Shown here piece by piece: positions 1 through 7,453 of a stretch of 23,931 nt of DNA. The stretch lies in NCBI GenBank assembly GCA_036373915.1, contig DASUUU010000099.1, forward strand, positions 1 to 23,931, given 5' to 3'. The notes beneath the pieces were generated by a model, which worked only from the letters and a program-made list of their open reading frames with translations, did not search any database and was not told the origin of the DNA. The translations under genes and the position numbers were made by a program. Source of the DNA: JASLBX01 sp036373915. GTDB lineage: Bacteria > Actinomycetota > Actinomycetes > Jiangellales > Jiangellaceae. How positions within the stretch are numbered: position 1 is the stretch's first letter; each line of letters begins with the position of its first letter.

Positions 1-299
1 TCGGTCTTGCGACCCTGACCGGTGTCGAACACCCGGGCCCGGGCGGCCAGCTTGGCCGGCACATCCAGCACCCGCTCCCCATCAGATAGGAGCCGCTGCG
101 CCAGCGGACGGCCAGTGCCATTCGCGCCCTCGATCGCCCAGATCCGATCCGGCCACTGCCGCGCCATTCGCAGCAGTGCCCGATAGCCATCCCGGTCCGT
201 GGGCAACGTCCCGATCACCCGCAGCACCTCCCGAATGTCGCGGACCTCGAACGTCACCGACCGCTTGTGCGGATCCACCCCAATGATCACTCGATCCAT
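1..299 (-). CDS. IS110-family transposase, N-terminal part (runs off left edge)
   Basis: The minus strand from an ATG at 299 stays open to the left edge, giving about 99 residues of a DEDD transposase/recombinase. The N-terminus reads VDPHKRSVTFEV, which carries the first catalytic Asp. It is followed by an AIEGANGTGR segment with the Glu, and by DVPAKLAARARVFDTGQGRKTD with a further Asp. This order is typical of the IS110 RuvC-like domain. A GGAGG ribosome binding site lies about 8 nt upstream of the ATG. The C-terminal serine domain must lie outside the window, so intactness cannot be judged. The second IS110 fragment, at 3979-4575, is a C-terminal piece in the same orientation and must come from another copy, because this gene's 3' end lies to the left. 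Confidence 0.88.
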   Translation of the reverse strand, partial: MDRVIIGVDPHKRSVTFEVRDIREVLRVIGTLPTDRDGYRALLRMARQWPDRIWAIEGANGTGRPLAQRLLSDGERVLDVPAKLAARARVFDTGQGRKT

Positions 300-668
300 C
301 GTTGCCGCCTCCTCACCACGCACGGACTCCAGGACAGCGAGGACGGGCAACGCTGTTACGAGCGACAGCAGACCCTTCTCGAGCCACGCCTCGCCACGGT
401 GCCCGGCCGGGCCGCACGCCATGAACGAGCCACAACCTGGTATCAGGATGGGCAGCCGCGAGAGAGAGCGTCCGACCGGGCACCTACCCGCAGACTGACC
501 GGCCAGCCAGTCCAGGGCAATAAACAGCCGCGTTGAGCGTGGCCGACAGGCGGCGATATGAATCGCCTCTCTGACCTAGCTTGTGGCGTCTTAATGTGGC
601 CCGTTCAACTGGAGGCCTGAAGCCGGGGGCGTGATCCCGGTCGGGGGTACCAAACCCGGACTTGTCTG
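300..668. other. Non-coding stretch upstream of the IS110 transposase
   Basis: No convincing gene is seen here. The part next to the transposase start (about 300-480) should be the left-end non-coding region of the IS110 element. It contains several short inverted repeats, including the perfect palindrome GCCCGGCCGGGC near 408-419 and a GCTGT/ACAGC stem near 353-370. In IS110-family elements this region can encode the bridge RNA; that is inference here. The element boundary cannot be placed from this sequence alone. The rest, up to the hydrolase stop, shows nothing recognisable. Confidence 0.4.
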
Positions 669-1517
669 TTACCGGACCATCTCGAAGAAGGAGATCAGTT
701 CCCTGGCGATGCGCTCGGGTGCGAGCAGCGGGGCATAGTGGCCCAGGCCTGGCAGCGGTTCGCGGACGTGCAGATCGGCGACGTGGTGCGCAACATGTCG
801 CTCCGAATCGGCGAGGACCGTGCCCAGCCAAGGGAGGATCTCCCGTCCCCGCAGAACCAGGACCGGTGCAGCAATCTGTGCGAGCATCTCAGGGTCGGTA
901 GGCAAGGGCCCCTCGTAGGCTGCGCCCTGCCGGACCCATTGCAGCGCCGCCGGGACGATCTCTGCGCACCGCTCGAAATACTCCCCGCCCAAGCTGGCCT
1001 CCAGGGCCGCGAACTCGTCGTCGGTGGCCGCGTGGTGGTGGCTCGTACGGGCCGCGTCGACGAGCCGGCCCTCGGCAGCCGCCGCGCCCATCTGCTCCAA
1101 CATGGCGCCCAAACTGGCGAGATGTTCTTCTCGCATCACCGAGCCCACGAGCAGGTCGTAGACGGCCACGGCGACCACGGCGCCACTGTGCATGGCGGCC
1201 CCCAGCACCAGCGGGCCACTGGTCGAGAAGCCCAGCAGGTAGACCGGCTCGCCGATACTGTCAACGAACGAGTTGACGTCCTCCTCCAGGCGCGGGGGCG
1301 AGTGATCTGGGTGGTCGCCGGACAGCCCGACGCCGCGGATGCTTGGCAGATAACAGGTGAACCGGTCGGTGAGGTGGGGGAGCATCGTTTCCCAGGCAAT
1401 GTCGCCGTCGTGGGGCACGGAATGGACCAGAACCAGCGGCGGCCCGTTTCCCTCTACTCGTCCCGCGATCTCAGTGCCGTCAGCAGAAACGGCTCGGTGA
1501 ATCCGCTCATCAGTCAT
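669..1517 (-). CDS. Alpha/beta-hydrolase fold protein
   Basis: This 282-residue protein has the layout of a soluble alpha/beta hydrolase. An oxyanion-loop region HSVPHDG sits at about residues 32-38. The nucleophile elbow LLGFSTSGP has Ser98, and a C-terminal GLGHYAPLLAPERIA supplies His260. Substrate and reaction cannot be told. Two points are unusual. The elbow is G-F-S-T-S rather than the usual G-x-S-x-G, and the strand that normally carries the acid reads VLVLRGREILPW, with Glu226 but no Asp at the usual spot. The start is an ATG preceded by GGCGAGGA at a good distance. No signal peptide is visible. It stands alone between the IS110 end and the integrase remnant. A short inverted repeat (1570-1610) lies upstream. 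Confidence 0.82.
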   Translation of the reverse strand: MTDERIHRAVSADGTEIAGRVEGNGPPLVLVHSVPHDGDIAWETMLPHLTDRFTCYLPSIRGVGLSGDHPDHSPPRLEEDVNSFVDSIGEPVYLLGFSTSGPLVLGAAMHSGAVVAVAVYDLLVGSVMREEHLASLGAMLEQMGAAAAEGRLVDAARTSHHHAATDDEFAALEASLGGEYFERCAEIVPAALQWVRQGAAYEGPLPTDPEMLAQIAAPVLVLRGREILPWLGTVLADSERHVAHHVADLHVREPLPGLGHYAPLLAPERIARELISFFEMVR

Positions 1518-1862
1518 AGTGGTCCTCGCCGTCGATTCCCTTGAGCAGCAAAGTAACGGATCGGACGGAGTCCGTGACGCGGGCGACCTAACGTCCAGCT
1601 GGTCACGGACGGCATCGATCCCATCGACGACCGCGTCGCACCCTTTCCCAGACCGATCGGCTCATCTCGAAGAGCATGGCCGGAAACGATCACGGCCGTA
1701 AGGACGAAGGCAACGGCGTACTTGGCGGGGTAGACCAAGAGAACTGACCAGCGAAGTGCCACCTGGCCGTGCGAATCCGGATGCGCGCTGCAGCCGCTCA
1801 GTCTTAGTGGGCGCAGCGGACGCGCCTTCGTCATGGAGCCCTCGCGAATGGAGATACAGAAT
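1518..1862. other. Intergenic region upstream of the hydrolase
   Basis: No credible gene is visible on either strand. The open frames here match no family I recognise and look like high-GC chance frames. The only clear structure is the 9-bp inverted repeat at 1570-1610. Confidence 0.4.
1570..1610. repeat. 9-bp perfect inverted repeat upstream of the hydrolase gene
   Basis: GTCCGTGAC (1570-1578) and GTCACGGAC (1602-1610) are perfect reverse complements separated by 23 nt. They sit 53-93 nt before the hydrolase start, where an operator or a leader hairpin could act. No T-run follows on either strand. The function is unknown. Confidence 0.4.
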
Positions 1863-2240
1863 TCACACGCCGGCGACGTGCGCGGTAAGGAAGTGGAACG
1901 CCGTGGCGGTCGAGGTTGCCGCCTGCGCGGTCATAGTGCTCGGTGGTGCGCGGATCGGCGTGCCGGGCCAGGATCTGGGCATCGCGCAGCGGCACGCCGG
2001 CGTCCAGGGCGTTGGTGATCGGAGCATGCCGCAGCGAGTGCGGGCTGATGTGGCAGGCGATGCCGGCGGCCATGGCAATCCGGGCGACCATCCGGTAGCA
2101 GTCGCGTCGGTCGATCGGCTTGCTTGACAGTACAGCAGCGCCTTGATCCCGTTCCTGCGGCGAGTGCTCGAAGGCGCCGCCGGTTGGGACGCCGACGAGA
2201 CGTTGAGCCGAGCGATCGAGATCCGTGACGGCGGCGTGAT
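1863..2240 (-). pseudogene. Tyrosine recombinase (phage-type integrase), decayed C-terminal remnant
   Basis: The minus strand encodes the last half of a tyrosine-recombinase catalytic domain. PIDRRDCYRMVARIAMAAGI is followed by ISPHSLRHAPIT (the H-x-L-R-H box), then the box III/His region ARHADPRTT, and the tyrosine in EHYDRA. After LDRH the frame continues into unrelated sequence. One base over, the adjacent frame gives AFHFLTAHVAGV and a stop at 1863-1865, matching the usual C-terminal tail of this actinobacterial integrase group. That indicates a one-base insertion near 1900-1903. The N-terminal SAM-like core-binding domain and the first catalytic Arg are missing upstream, where the metallophosphatase gene begins. 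The 5' limit is therefore approximate. It is surely non-functional as an integrase and marks an old integration event. Confidence 0.75.
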
Positions 2241-2316
2241 CAATCCGGCGATCTTGGCCTTCCAGGGGCGGCGACGGGCCGCCCACGCCATGGCCTGAGG
2301 CCACCTTGTGAGGGAC

Positions 2317-3732
2317 TCACCCCTGCTGCCGTACGACGATCGGCGGCCGCACGACCTCGTTCCTCGGATTGAGCGCGGTCATCACATGCAGTGATCCGTC
2401 GGGCAGGAGGCCCGAGATAGGGGTCAGTCGCGCTTCTGCTCCCTCGATCTCGACGAGCAGCAGGTGCGCCTGCGCAGCCCACGCGGTGGTGTGCGCCTCC
2501 TCGAACCACTCGGGCGTCTCCTCGCGGAGCTGGCCGGCAGCTCCCGAGACCACGAACGTGCGGCCGTCCACCTCCGAGACCTGGAAGTTGTGCTCGTGCC
2601 CGGCCAGCACGAGCCTGACCCCGCCGCGCTCGTAGAGCGGCAGCAGCGTCTCGAGCATCTCCGCATCGTTGTCGTGCGACGGTCCGGCGCAATAGACCGG
2701 ATGGTGGGAGAAGGGGATCCGCCAGGTGGGGTCGGCCTCGGCCAGCGCCTCCTCCAGCCACTGCTTGTGGTCCGGCGCCTGGAAGAACCGGTGATAGTCG
2801 GGGTTGTCGCTGTCCTCGGAGGTGTCGACACAGATCAGCTCGAGGCCGCTCCCATAGCGGAACCGGTAGAACAGCCCCGGCCCCAGCGATGCCCGGTCCT
2901 GCTGCTGCTTGAAGCGCTCGCTGACGTGGAAGTTGTCTTCCATCTGCGCGCGGTCGTCGCTTCCCTCGCTGTCGGTCGTGTCGTGGTTGCCGATCGCGGG
3001 AAACACCGGGATCCGGGCGATGACGTAGCGGTAGGGCTGGAAGAAGCTGGAATACCAGTCGTCGTCCTCCCCGCCGCTCTCGTCGTCGACCTGCCCCATC
3101 TCGCCCTGGTAGATGTTGTCGCCCAGCGACAGCACGAATCGGACGTCGTGGTTGCGCACGAGCTCGTCCAATACGTCGCCGACGCGGCGTTGCCGGCGGC
3201 TCGACTCGCTGTCCGACCTGATCCCGACGCCGTAGTCGCCCATGGCGACGAACCGCACCGACGGCGACTCGGTCTCCGGGTCCGGGAAGGTGCGAAACAC
3301 CAGGTCGTAGGTCTTGCCAGGTCCAAGGTCGTAGCCACCCGCCGCGGTGGGCACCCAGTCCCACCGCTCACCGGCGGCCCACTCCTGGCCGTCGACATGG
3401 ATGCGGTAGCGGTACTCCGTGTCGGGCTCGAGGCCCTCAACCCAGACCCAGCACTGTGTCGCGGTGCTCGCCTCGGCGACCACGTCGCCGCTCGCGTCCA
3501 GCACCTCGACCCGGGCCCCGCCGAACGGCTCCGCCTCATGCCCGATCGAGGAACGCCGCCCGACGGCCTCGTGCAGCTCCGAGTCGTCAAGGATGGTCCA
3601 ACGCCCCTCGGCCTCGTCACGCCGGAACCAGAAGGCCCCCCAGGCGAGCAGGACCCGGTCATGCGAGAGATCGACGAGGTGGACGAACTCCTCGCGGAGG
3701 ATCTCCTGGTCACTCGGCGCGCGCTCTCCCAT
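2317..3732 (-). CDS. Purple acid phosphatase-like metallophosphoesterase
   Basis: This 471-residue protein has a fibronectin-III-like N-terminal portion (about 70-150, with LEPDTEYRYRIHVDG) followed by a calcineurin-like phosphoesterase domain. All five metal motifs are present: GDYG (Asp166), GDNIY (Asp205, Tyr208), GNHD (Asn249, His250), SHHPVY (His343/344) and AGHEH (His379, His381). The N-terminal domain plus GDNxY argues for the purple-acid-phosphatase/PhoD-like side of the superfamily. The natural substrate is unknown, probably a phosphomonoester or phosphodiester. A TAG codon immediately precedes the ATG, so the start cannot lie further upstream. The ribosome binding site is weak. Unlike most relatives it has no signal peptide, so it is predicted to be cytosolic. 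It lies between an integrase remnant and an IS110 remnant, which suggests arrival by transfer. Confidence 0.88.
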   Translation of the reverse strand: MGERAPSDQEILREEFVHLVDLSHDRVLLAWGAFWFRRDEAEGRWTILDDSELHEAVGRRSSIGHEAEPFGGARVEVLDASGDVVAEASTATQCWVWVEGLEPDTEYRYRIHVDGQEWAAGERWDWVPTAAGGYDLGPGKTYDLVFRTFPDPETESPSVRFVAMGDYGVGIRSDSESSRRQRRVGDVLDELVRNHDVRFVLSLGDNIYQGEMGQVDDESGGEDDDWYSSFFQPYRYVIARIPVFPAIGNHDTTDSEGSDDRAQMEDNFHVSERFKQQQDRASLGPGLFYRFRYGSGLELICVDTSEDSDNPDYHRFFQAPDHKQWLEEALAEADPTWRIPFSHHPVYCAGPSHDNDAEMLETLLPLYERGGVRLVLAGHEHNFQVSEVDGRTFVVSGAAGQLREETPEWFEEAHTTAWAAQAHLLLVEIEGAEARLTPISGLLPDGSLHVMTALNPRNEVVRPPIVVRQQG

Positions 3733-3978
3733 CTAGGCAGCCTAGGTCCCGACCGTGCGGAAGGGCAGTGGCTGACGCGGCTCATCGGCAGTAGGAAGCG
3801 GGCGCATAGGCGGCTACCAGACGATTCCGTTAGGGCCGGCGTCGGGCCAGACTCGGTCCAGGTGCTCGGCGGGCCGCTCACTTCTTGGGCTGCCCACTCG
3901 CTCGCGGGTGTGGCTCACTTCCGGTCTGCAGCCCGTCGGGCGCCGTGACGAGGCGTGGCTCAAGAGCGCCTCTGTGTG
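3733..3978. other. Intergenic region between metallophosphatase and IS110 remnant
   Basis: About 246 bp without a recognisable gene. It presumably holds the metallophosphatase promoter (minus strand) and the right-end debris of the IS110 remnant. I see no tRNA or attachment-site repeat. Confidence 0.3.
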
Positions 3979-4575
3979 TCAAGCGGCGGGCATTTGAGTG
4001 CGTTGGTGGTCGGCCAGGATGCGACGATAGATGGTGTTCGACAGCCTGCGCTTGAGGCTCCGGCGGGCCTCCTTGGGAGTCTTGTGCTCGGTGAGTTTGC
4101 GCCGGTAGTGGTCGCGGCCGGGGCCGGGATCGCGGGCCTGGGTGACCGCGGCGACGTGGATGCCGGCGTTGAGCTGGCGGTTGCCTCGTCGCGATAGCCG
4201 GTGGGTTTGCTGATCGCCGCTGGAGACGTCGATCGGTGCGGTGCCGGCGTAGCTGGCGTAGTGCTCCTGGTTCGGGAAGCGGCGGATGTCGCCGGTCAGG
4301 GCCAGGATCTTGGCGGCGGTCAGGAACCCGATGCCCCGGATCTGGGTCAGGGTGGTGCCGCTCGCGCTGACTGCCTCGCGGAACTGCTTGTCCAGCTCCT
4401 TGATGGATGCCTCGTGACGCTTGAGGTCACGAACGACGTCGCGGGCGATCTGCTTGCGCTGCCGGTCAGCGGGCGTCGCTGGTCGGATCTTGGCCAATAG
4501 AGCTGGGGCTTGGGTGCTGTCCAAACGAACCTCGGCACCACCGGGGTGCAGATCGCGCAGCAGGACGTGAGTTCG
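3979..4575 (-). pseudogene. IS110/IS116/IS902-type transposase, C-terminal remnant
   Basis: From about 4575 down to the stop at 3979 the minus strand gives a clean IS110 C-terminal half. THVLLRDLHPGGAEV is followed by the coiled linker (about LLAKIRPATPADRQRK), then SGTTLTQIRGIGFLTAAKIL (helix-hairpin-helix-like), RRFPNQEHYASYAGTAPI with the serine-bearing VSSGDQQ segment, RRGNRQLN, and the terminal YRRKLTEHKTPKEARRSLKRRL. Further upstream in this frame the residues do not resemble the family. An alternative frame gives only a short plausible continuation, so the N-terminal DEDD domain is deleted or destroyed. The plus-strand membrane-protein gene begins just beyond the break. The remnant cannot transpose on its own. 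Confidence 0.8.
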
Positions 4576-4644
4576 GGTGGCTCGATGCGCTCTATCCTCA
4601 GCATGCGGTACTCCTGTGGCCACTTGAGCGAGAAAGGGGCCGGA

Positions 4645-5241
4645 GTGGACCAAAGCACTGCTACCAAGCCTCCCGCCGCCGGTGCGGGTGCTCCGATCGC
4701 CGAGCTCGGTCTGCTGGTCGCAGCCGCGGCCAACGTGTCGGCTGTCGTTCTGTTCACCTTGCACGACGGTGCCAACGGCGGACTTCCCCCGTCGCATGGG
4801 TACCTTGTCGTCGAGCGAAGCCTGTTCATGGTGGGCATGCTTCTCTCGGCGATCGCGTTCTGCCTCTTGGACGACCGAGGAGCTGGTCGCGCGAACCCGC
4901 TGTTGCGCGCGGGAGCCCTTGGCTATCTGGCTGCCAGCATTGTGGGAGTCGTTGGCGAGTCCATCGACCTGGAGAGCTCAGAGATCTACTCGCTGTTCGT
5001 CACCTACGTGCTCGCGGCTTTCGTCAGCCAAACGGTCATCGGGCTCGGGTTGCGCGCTGCACGACTGGTAGCCCCTTGGGTCGCCTGGACCACCGTGGCT
5101 TGGAACGTTGCTTGCCCGGTCGTCTTGAGGCTGGCCAGCCCCGATGACCTCTACTTCCCGGTCCTCCATCTGCTCATGCCGCTGCTGATCGGCGTCCACA
5201 TGCTTCTCCGCCGTGATGTCGACGCCCAAACCTCAAGCTGA
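4645..5241 (+). CDS. Six-helix membrane protein of unknown function
   Basis: I do not recognise the family. Starting from a GTG preceded by AGAAAGGGG at about 5-6 nt, the product has 198 residues with six hydrophobic segments: about 18-40, 53-73, 82-103, 112-135, 141-160 and 167-187. Short, partly charged loops separate them, such as LDDRGAGR and ESIDLESSE. The N-terminus (MDQSTATKPPAAGAG) is polar and the C-terminus (RRDVDAQTSS) is short and cytoplasmic-looking. Upstream codons in the same frame overlap the IS110 remnant and do not look like protein, which supports the internal GTG. It has no obvious operon partner. Its closeness to IS debris makes both promoter origin and transfer open questions. 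Confidence 0.7.
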   Translation: MDQSTATKPPAAGAGAPIAELGLLVAAAANVSAVVLFTLHDGANGGLPPSHGYLVVERSLFMVGMLLSAIAFCLLDDRGAGRANPLLRAGALGYLAASIVGVVGESIDLESSEIYSLFVTYVLAAFVSQTVIGLGLRAARLVAPWVAWTTVAWNVACPVVLRLASPDDLYFPVLHLLMPLLIGVHMLLRRDVDAQTSS

Positions 5242-5525
5242 CGGCACGCCGCCTGACCGCTCGACGAGTGATCCCCGGCCCGGGCTCGAGGTGCCCGGCC
5301 GACAGACGACCCGCTCGCGGTACGTCACACTGGGCGAAATGCAGCATGGGTCTGGTCGGCACGATGTCGTCAATGGGGGAGTGGTAGTCGGGTCCCCGAC
5401 TCGAAGTCAAATCTCAGAGCCGCCTCCGGCGCCGCGCATGCCCACCTCGACAACCGGAGAGAGTTGGAACACGCGTGCGTATGTCCATGCCGTACCGCCG
5501 CTGCGGCTGTGGTCTCGGGCGCCGA
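5242..5525. other. Intergenic region with a short palindrome
   Basis: No gene is recognised. AGTCGGG (5386-5392) and CCCGACT (5395-5401) form a 16-bp near-perfect palindrome with a 2-nt centre. It could be a protein-binding site or part of a terminator for the membrane protein ending at 5241; neither can be decided. Confidence 0.35.
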
Positions 5526-5897
5526 TCATGAGCAACGCCATGTGCGGGGCCCGACGGGGACGCCTGCACGGCGATCGCCTCGGTGCGAGGCCACGCGGGA
5601 GGGGTGAACCCGCTCATGCCTGCTGACGCCTGCTGCCGCCGGCAGGCCGGCGGCTTCGGCCGCCGCACACAGCTCCTCCAACTCGTCCGCGCCGTCGAGC
5701 TTGAGCACGACCTTGGGTTGCCCATCGCGCATCCAGGCGGCGAATTGAGCTGTGTGCTGGTTGCGAAGCGCGGCCGCGACGGCGGCATGCGCCACCTGGG
5801 CCGCGATCTTCCCCCTGCTCATCCCGAGGTCGCTGCGGACGATGAGCGCGAGCTTCGCCAGCATGTCCAGGCACTCTAGACACGTTGTCGCCGTCAC
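5526..5897 (-). pseudogene. Pth2-type peptidyl-tRNA hydrolase-like gene, probable C-terminal frameshift
   Basis: The first about 93 residues match the PTH2 fold used in archaea, eukaryotes and some actinobacteria. They include KLALIVRSDLGMSRGKIAAQ followed by VAHAAVAAALRNQHT, then KVVLKLDGADELEELCAAAEAAGLPAAA. The family should continue with a DAG-x-TQ...PGT-x-TxLAIGP segment and end near LKLL. Instead the frame becomes GVSRHERVHPSRVASHRG and stops. The next frame contains a TEAIAV-like fragment resembling the lost part, so one or more small indels have probably disrupted the end of the domain. The GTG at 5897 and an in-frame ATG at 5864 are both possible starts. It is non-functional or altered unless the region tolerates the new tail. 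Confidence 0.62.
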
Positions 5898-6040
5898 GCC
5901 GAGATATGCCGGAATTCAGCTGATATACGCCAGTCAGAAACCAGCACCATCGGCGATGCCGATGTTTGGCGACGGAGTATCGCGGCATCCATACCGGGCC
6001 CGGAGTAACGCGAACTCTGGACCTTACAGGGAGGAGCACC

Positions 6041-6313
6041 ATGGAAATCGGTGGCATCATCTCCGCGATCTTCATCGGTCTGATCATCGGAGTCCTGGCG
6101 CGGCTGGTACTGCCCGGCAGGCAGAACATCTCGATCATCCTGACGATCCTGGTCGGAATCGTCGCAGCGCTCCTCGGCACCGCACTGGCCGGGGCACTTG
6201 GTGTTGCCGACACGGACGGCGTGGACTGGATCGAGCTACTCCTCCAGGTCGTCGTGGCCGCTGTGGGTGTCGGACTGCTTTCGGCGATGAGGTCCCGCAG
6301 TCGCGCGTTGTAA
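6041..6313 (+). CDS. GlsB/YeaQ/YmgE family small membrane protein
   Basis: This 90-residue hydrophobic protein of the transglycosylase-associated (GlsB/YeaQ/YmgE) family is often stress-inducible in other bacteria; its molecular role is not established. Three membrane spans are visible: IGGIISAIFIGLIIGVLARL, then SIILTILVGIVAALLGTALA, and a final LLLQVVVAAVGVGLLSAM. The conserved glycine pattern and the LVLPGRQ loop lie between the first two. A strong ribosome binding site (AGGGAGGAG) sits 6 nt before the ATG, which fixes the start well inside a longer open frame. It is monocistronic, with a convergent kinase gene downstream. Confidence 0.85.
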   Translation: MEIGGIISAIFIGLIIGVLARLVLPGRQNISIILTILVGIVAALLGTALAGALGVADTDGVDWIELLLQVVVAAVGVGLLSAMRSRSRAL

Positions 6314-6390
6314 GCGACCACCCATCGATTCGGGCCGCGTGCGGGCACCTGCCGTACGCGGCCCGAACCGGCTTCGTGAGGTGACCGGAC

Positions 6391-7290
6391 TCAGAAGGGC
6401 GAGACGTCCCTCATGATGCGGCGGAGGGTGCGGTGCCCCATCCGGCTCATCGTCGGGTTGCTTTCGACGTAGTACCACAGCAGGCCCATCGCCTGCACGA
6501 AGGCCCACGCCTCGCCTCGACCCCACTCCACGTCGTCGCACCCGAGATCGTCGCGCAAAGCCTGGCGGGGATCCTCGTCGAGCAGGTGCCAAGCAACTAT
6601 GAGATCCAGGGCGGGATCGGCCGGTCCCAGTCCGCCCACATCGATGACCCCGGCCAGGCGCTCGCCGGCGACAAGTATGTTGCCGGGAATCAGGTCGCCA
6701 TGTGTCATCCGATCAGGTACTCCGTTGCGCGGCAGTTCCCGGAGCGCGGCCCATACTCGGCGAAGCCGGTCAACCTCGATGAGGCTCTCGCTCCGGACGA
6801 GGCACTCGGCTACCCACGAGTCATGGGAGCGCAGGTCCCCGCCCCGCCCCTGGCCGGAGAACGTCCTTCCGCGGGTGTCGATGGCCCGAACGCTGCGGAT
6901 GAACTCGGCCAAGTCATGGGCGAACGCGACGGACTGACCGGGATCGGCATGTGTAACGACCGTTCCCGGCAGCCAGGTCTGGACTGACCAGGGCAGCGGG
7001 TAGCCCGCGCCCGGCTCACCGACAGCAACCGGCTCCGGAGTGGGGAACGGGGTCCGGCCGAGGAGCTCGCGGGCCGCGTTGGCCTCCCGCTCGAGCCATC
7101 GTCTGGTCGCCTCCACGTCGTCGCCCTGCAGCGGAAAGCGAGCGACAAGGTGCTCACCGATGCGAAAGAGGGCGTTCACCGTGCCGTGTGATGCAACCCG
7201 CTTGGTCGGCATCCCACTCCACGATGGGAACTGCTCGTCCACCAGGCTGCGCACGATGTGGATGGGTACCTCGAGCTGGCCATGATGCAT
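6391..7290 (-). CDS. Aminoglycoside phosphotransferase (APH) family kinase
   Basis: The APH/choline-kinase fold is supported by a nucleotide-loop region ASHGTVNALFRIG (about 33-45), the catalytic loop HGDLIPGNILV (His197, Asp199, Asn204) and the metal-binding GVIDVGGLGPADPALDL (Asp217). The substrate is unknown. Many such chromosomal genes are not antibiotic-resistance enzymes, and macrolide, aminoglycoside or metabolite kinases are all possible. I place the start at the ATG 7290 because MHHGQLEVPIHIVRSLVDEQF matches the usual N-terminus. ATGs at 7308 and 7350 would add 6 or 20 poorly conserved residues, and none has a strong ribosome binding site. From 7290 the protein is 299 residues. It is convergent with the GlsB-like gene. 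Confidence 0.83.
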   Translation of the reverse strand: MHHGQLEVPIHIVRSLVDEQFPSWSGMPTKRVASHGTVNALFRIGEHLVARFPLQGDDVEATRRWLEREANAARELLGRTPFPTPEPVAVGEPGAGYPLPWSVQTWLPGTVVTHADPGQSVAFAHDLAEFIRSVRAIDTRGRTFSGQGRGGDLRSHDSWVAECLVRSESLIEVDRLRRVWAALRELPRNGVPDRMTHGDLIPGNILVAGERLAGVIDVGGLGPADPALDLIVAWHLLDEDPRQALRDDLGCDDVEWGRGEAWAFVQAMGLLWYYVESNPTMSRMGHRTLRRIMRDVSPF

Positions 7291-7453
7291 GTCCACGCCG
7301 CAGAGCATCGTCAGTACAGGCGGGGGAGGGCAATCGAGTTTCCCCGGCATAGGTGAATTCGCCGACCTTCGACCCTACGGCGGCATCGCAGGCCAGTGCG
7401 ATCGTGGAACCTGGACCTGCAGGGGCAGGCGGTCGGTAGGAGAGGGGGATTCG

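Noticed and set aside
1514..1834. 106-residue minus-strand open frame upstream of the hydrolase
   Set aside because: No family resemblance, no ribosome binding site, and it would overlap the hydrolase start; treated as intergenic.
2464..3948. Long plus-strand open frame opposite the metallophosphatase
   Set aside because: It is antisense to a gene with all family motifs, and its protein is repetitive, Val/Leu/Arg-rich and unlike any family; a typical high-GC shadow frame.
3733..3978. Possible tRNA or attachment site next to the integrase/IS remnants
   Set aside because: No T-loop GTTCRA-type box, acceptor stem or direct repeat was found here or in 1518-1862.
1..4575. IS110 fragments at 1-299 and 3979-4575 as two halves of one interrupted transposase
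   Set aside because: Both are on the minus strand, but the C-terminal half lies upstream of the N-terminal half in gene direction, so a simple insertion cannot explain them; separate copies are more likely.
5964..5996. Possible stress-sigma promoter (GTTT ... ) before the GlsB-like gene
   Set aside because: GTTT is present, but no GGGTAT-like -10 box occurs at the required spacing.
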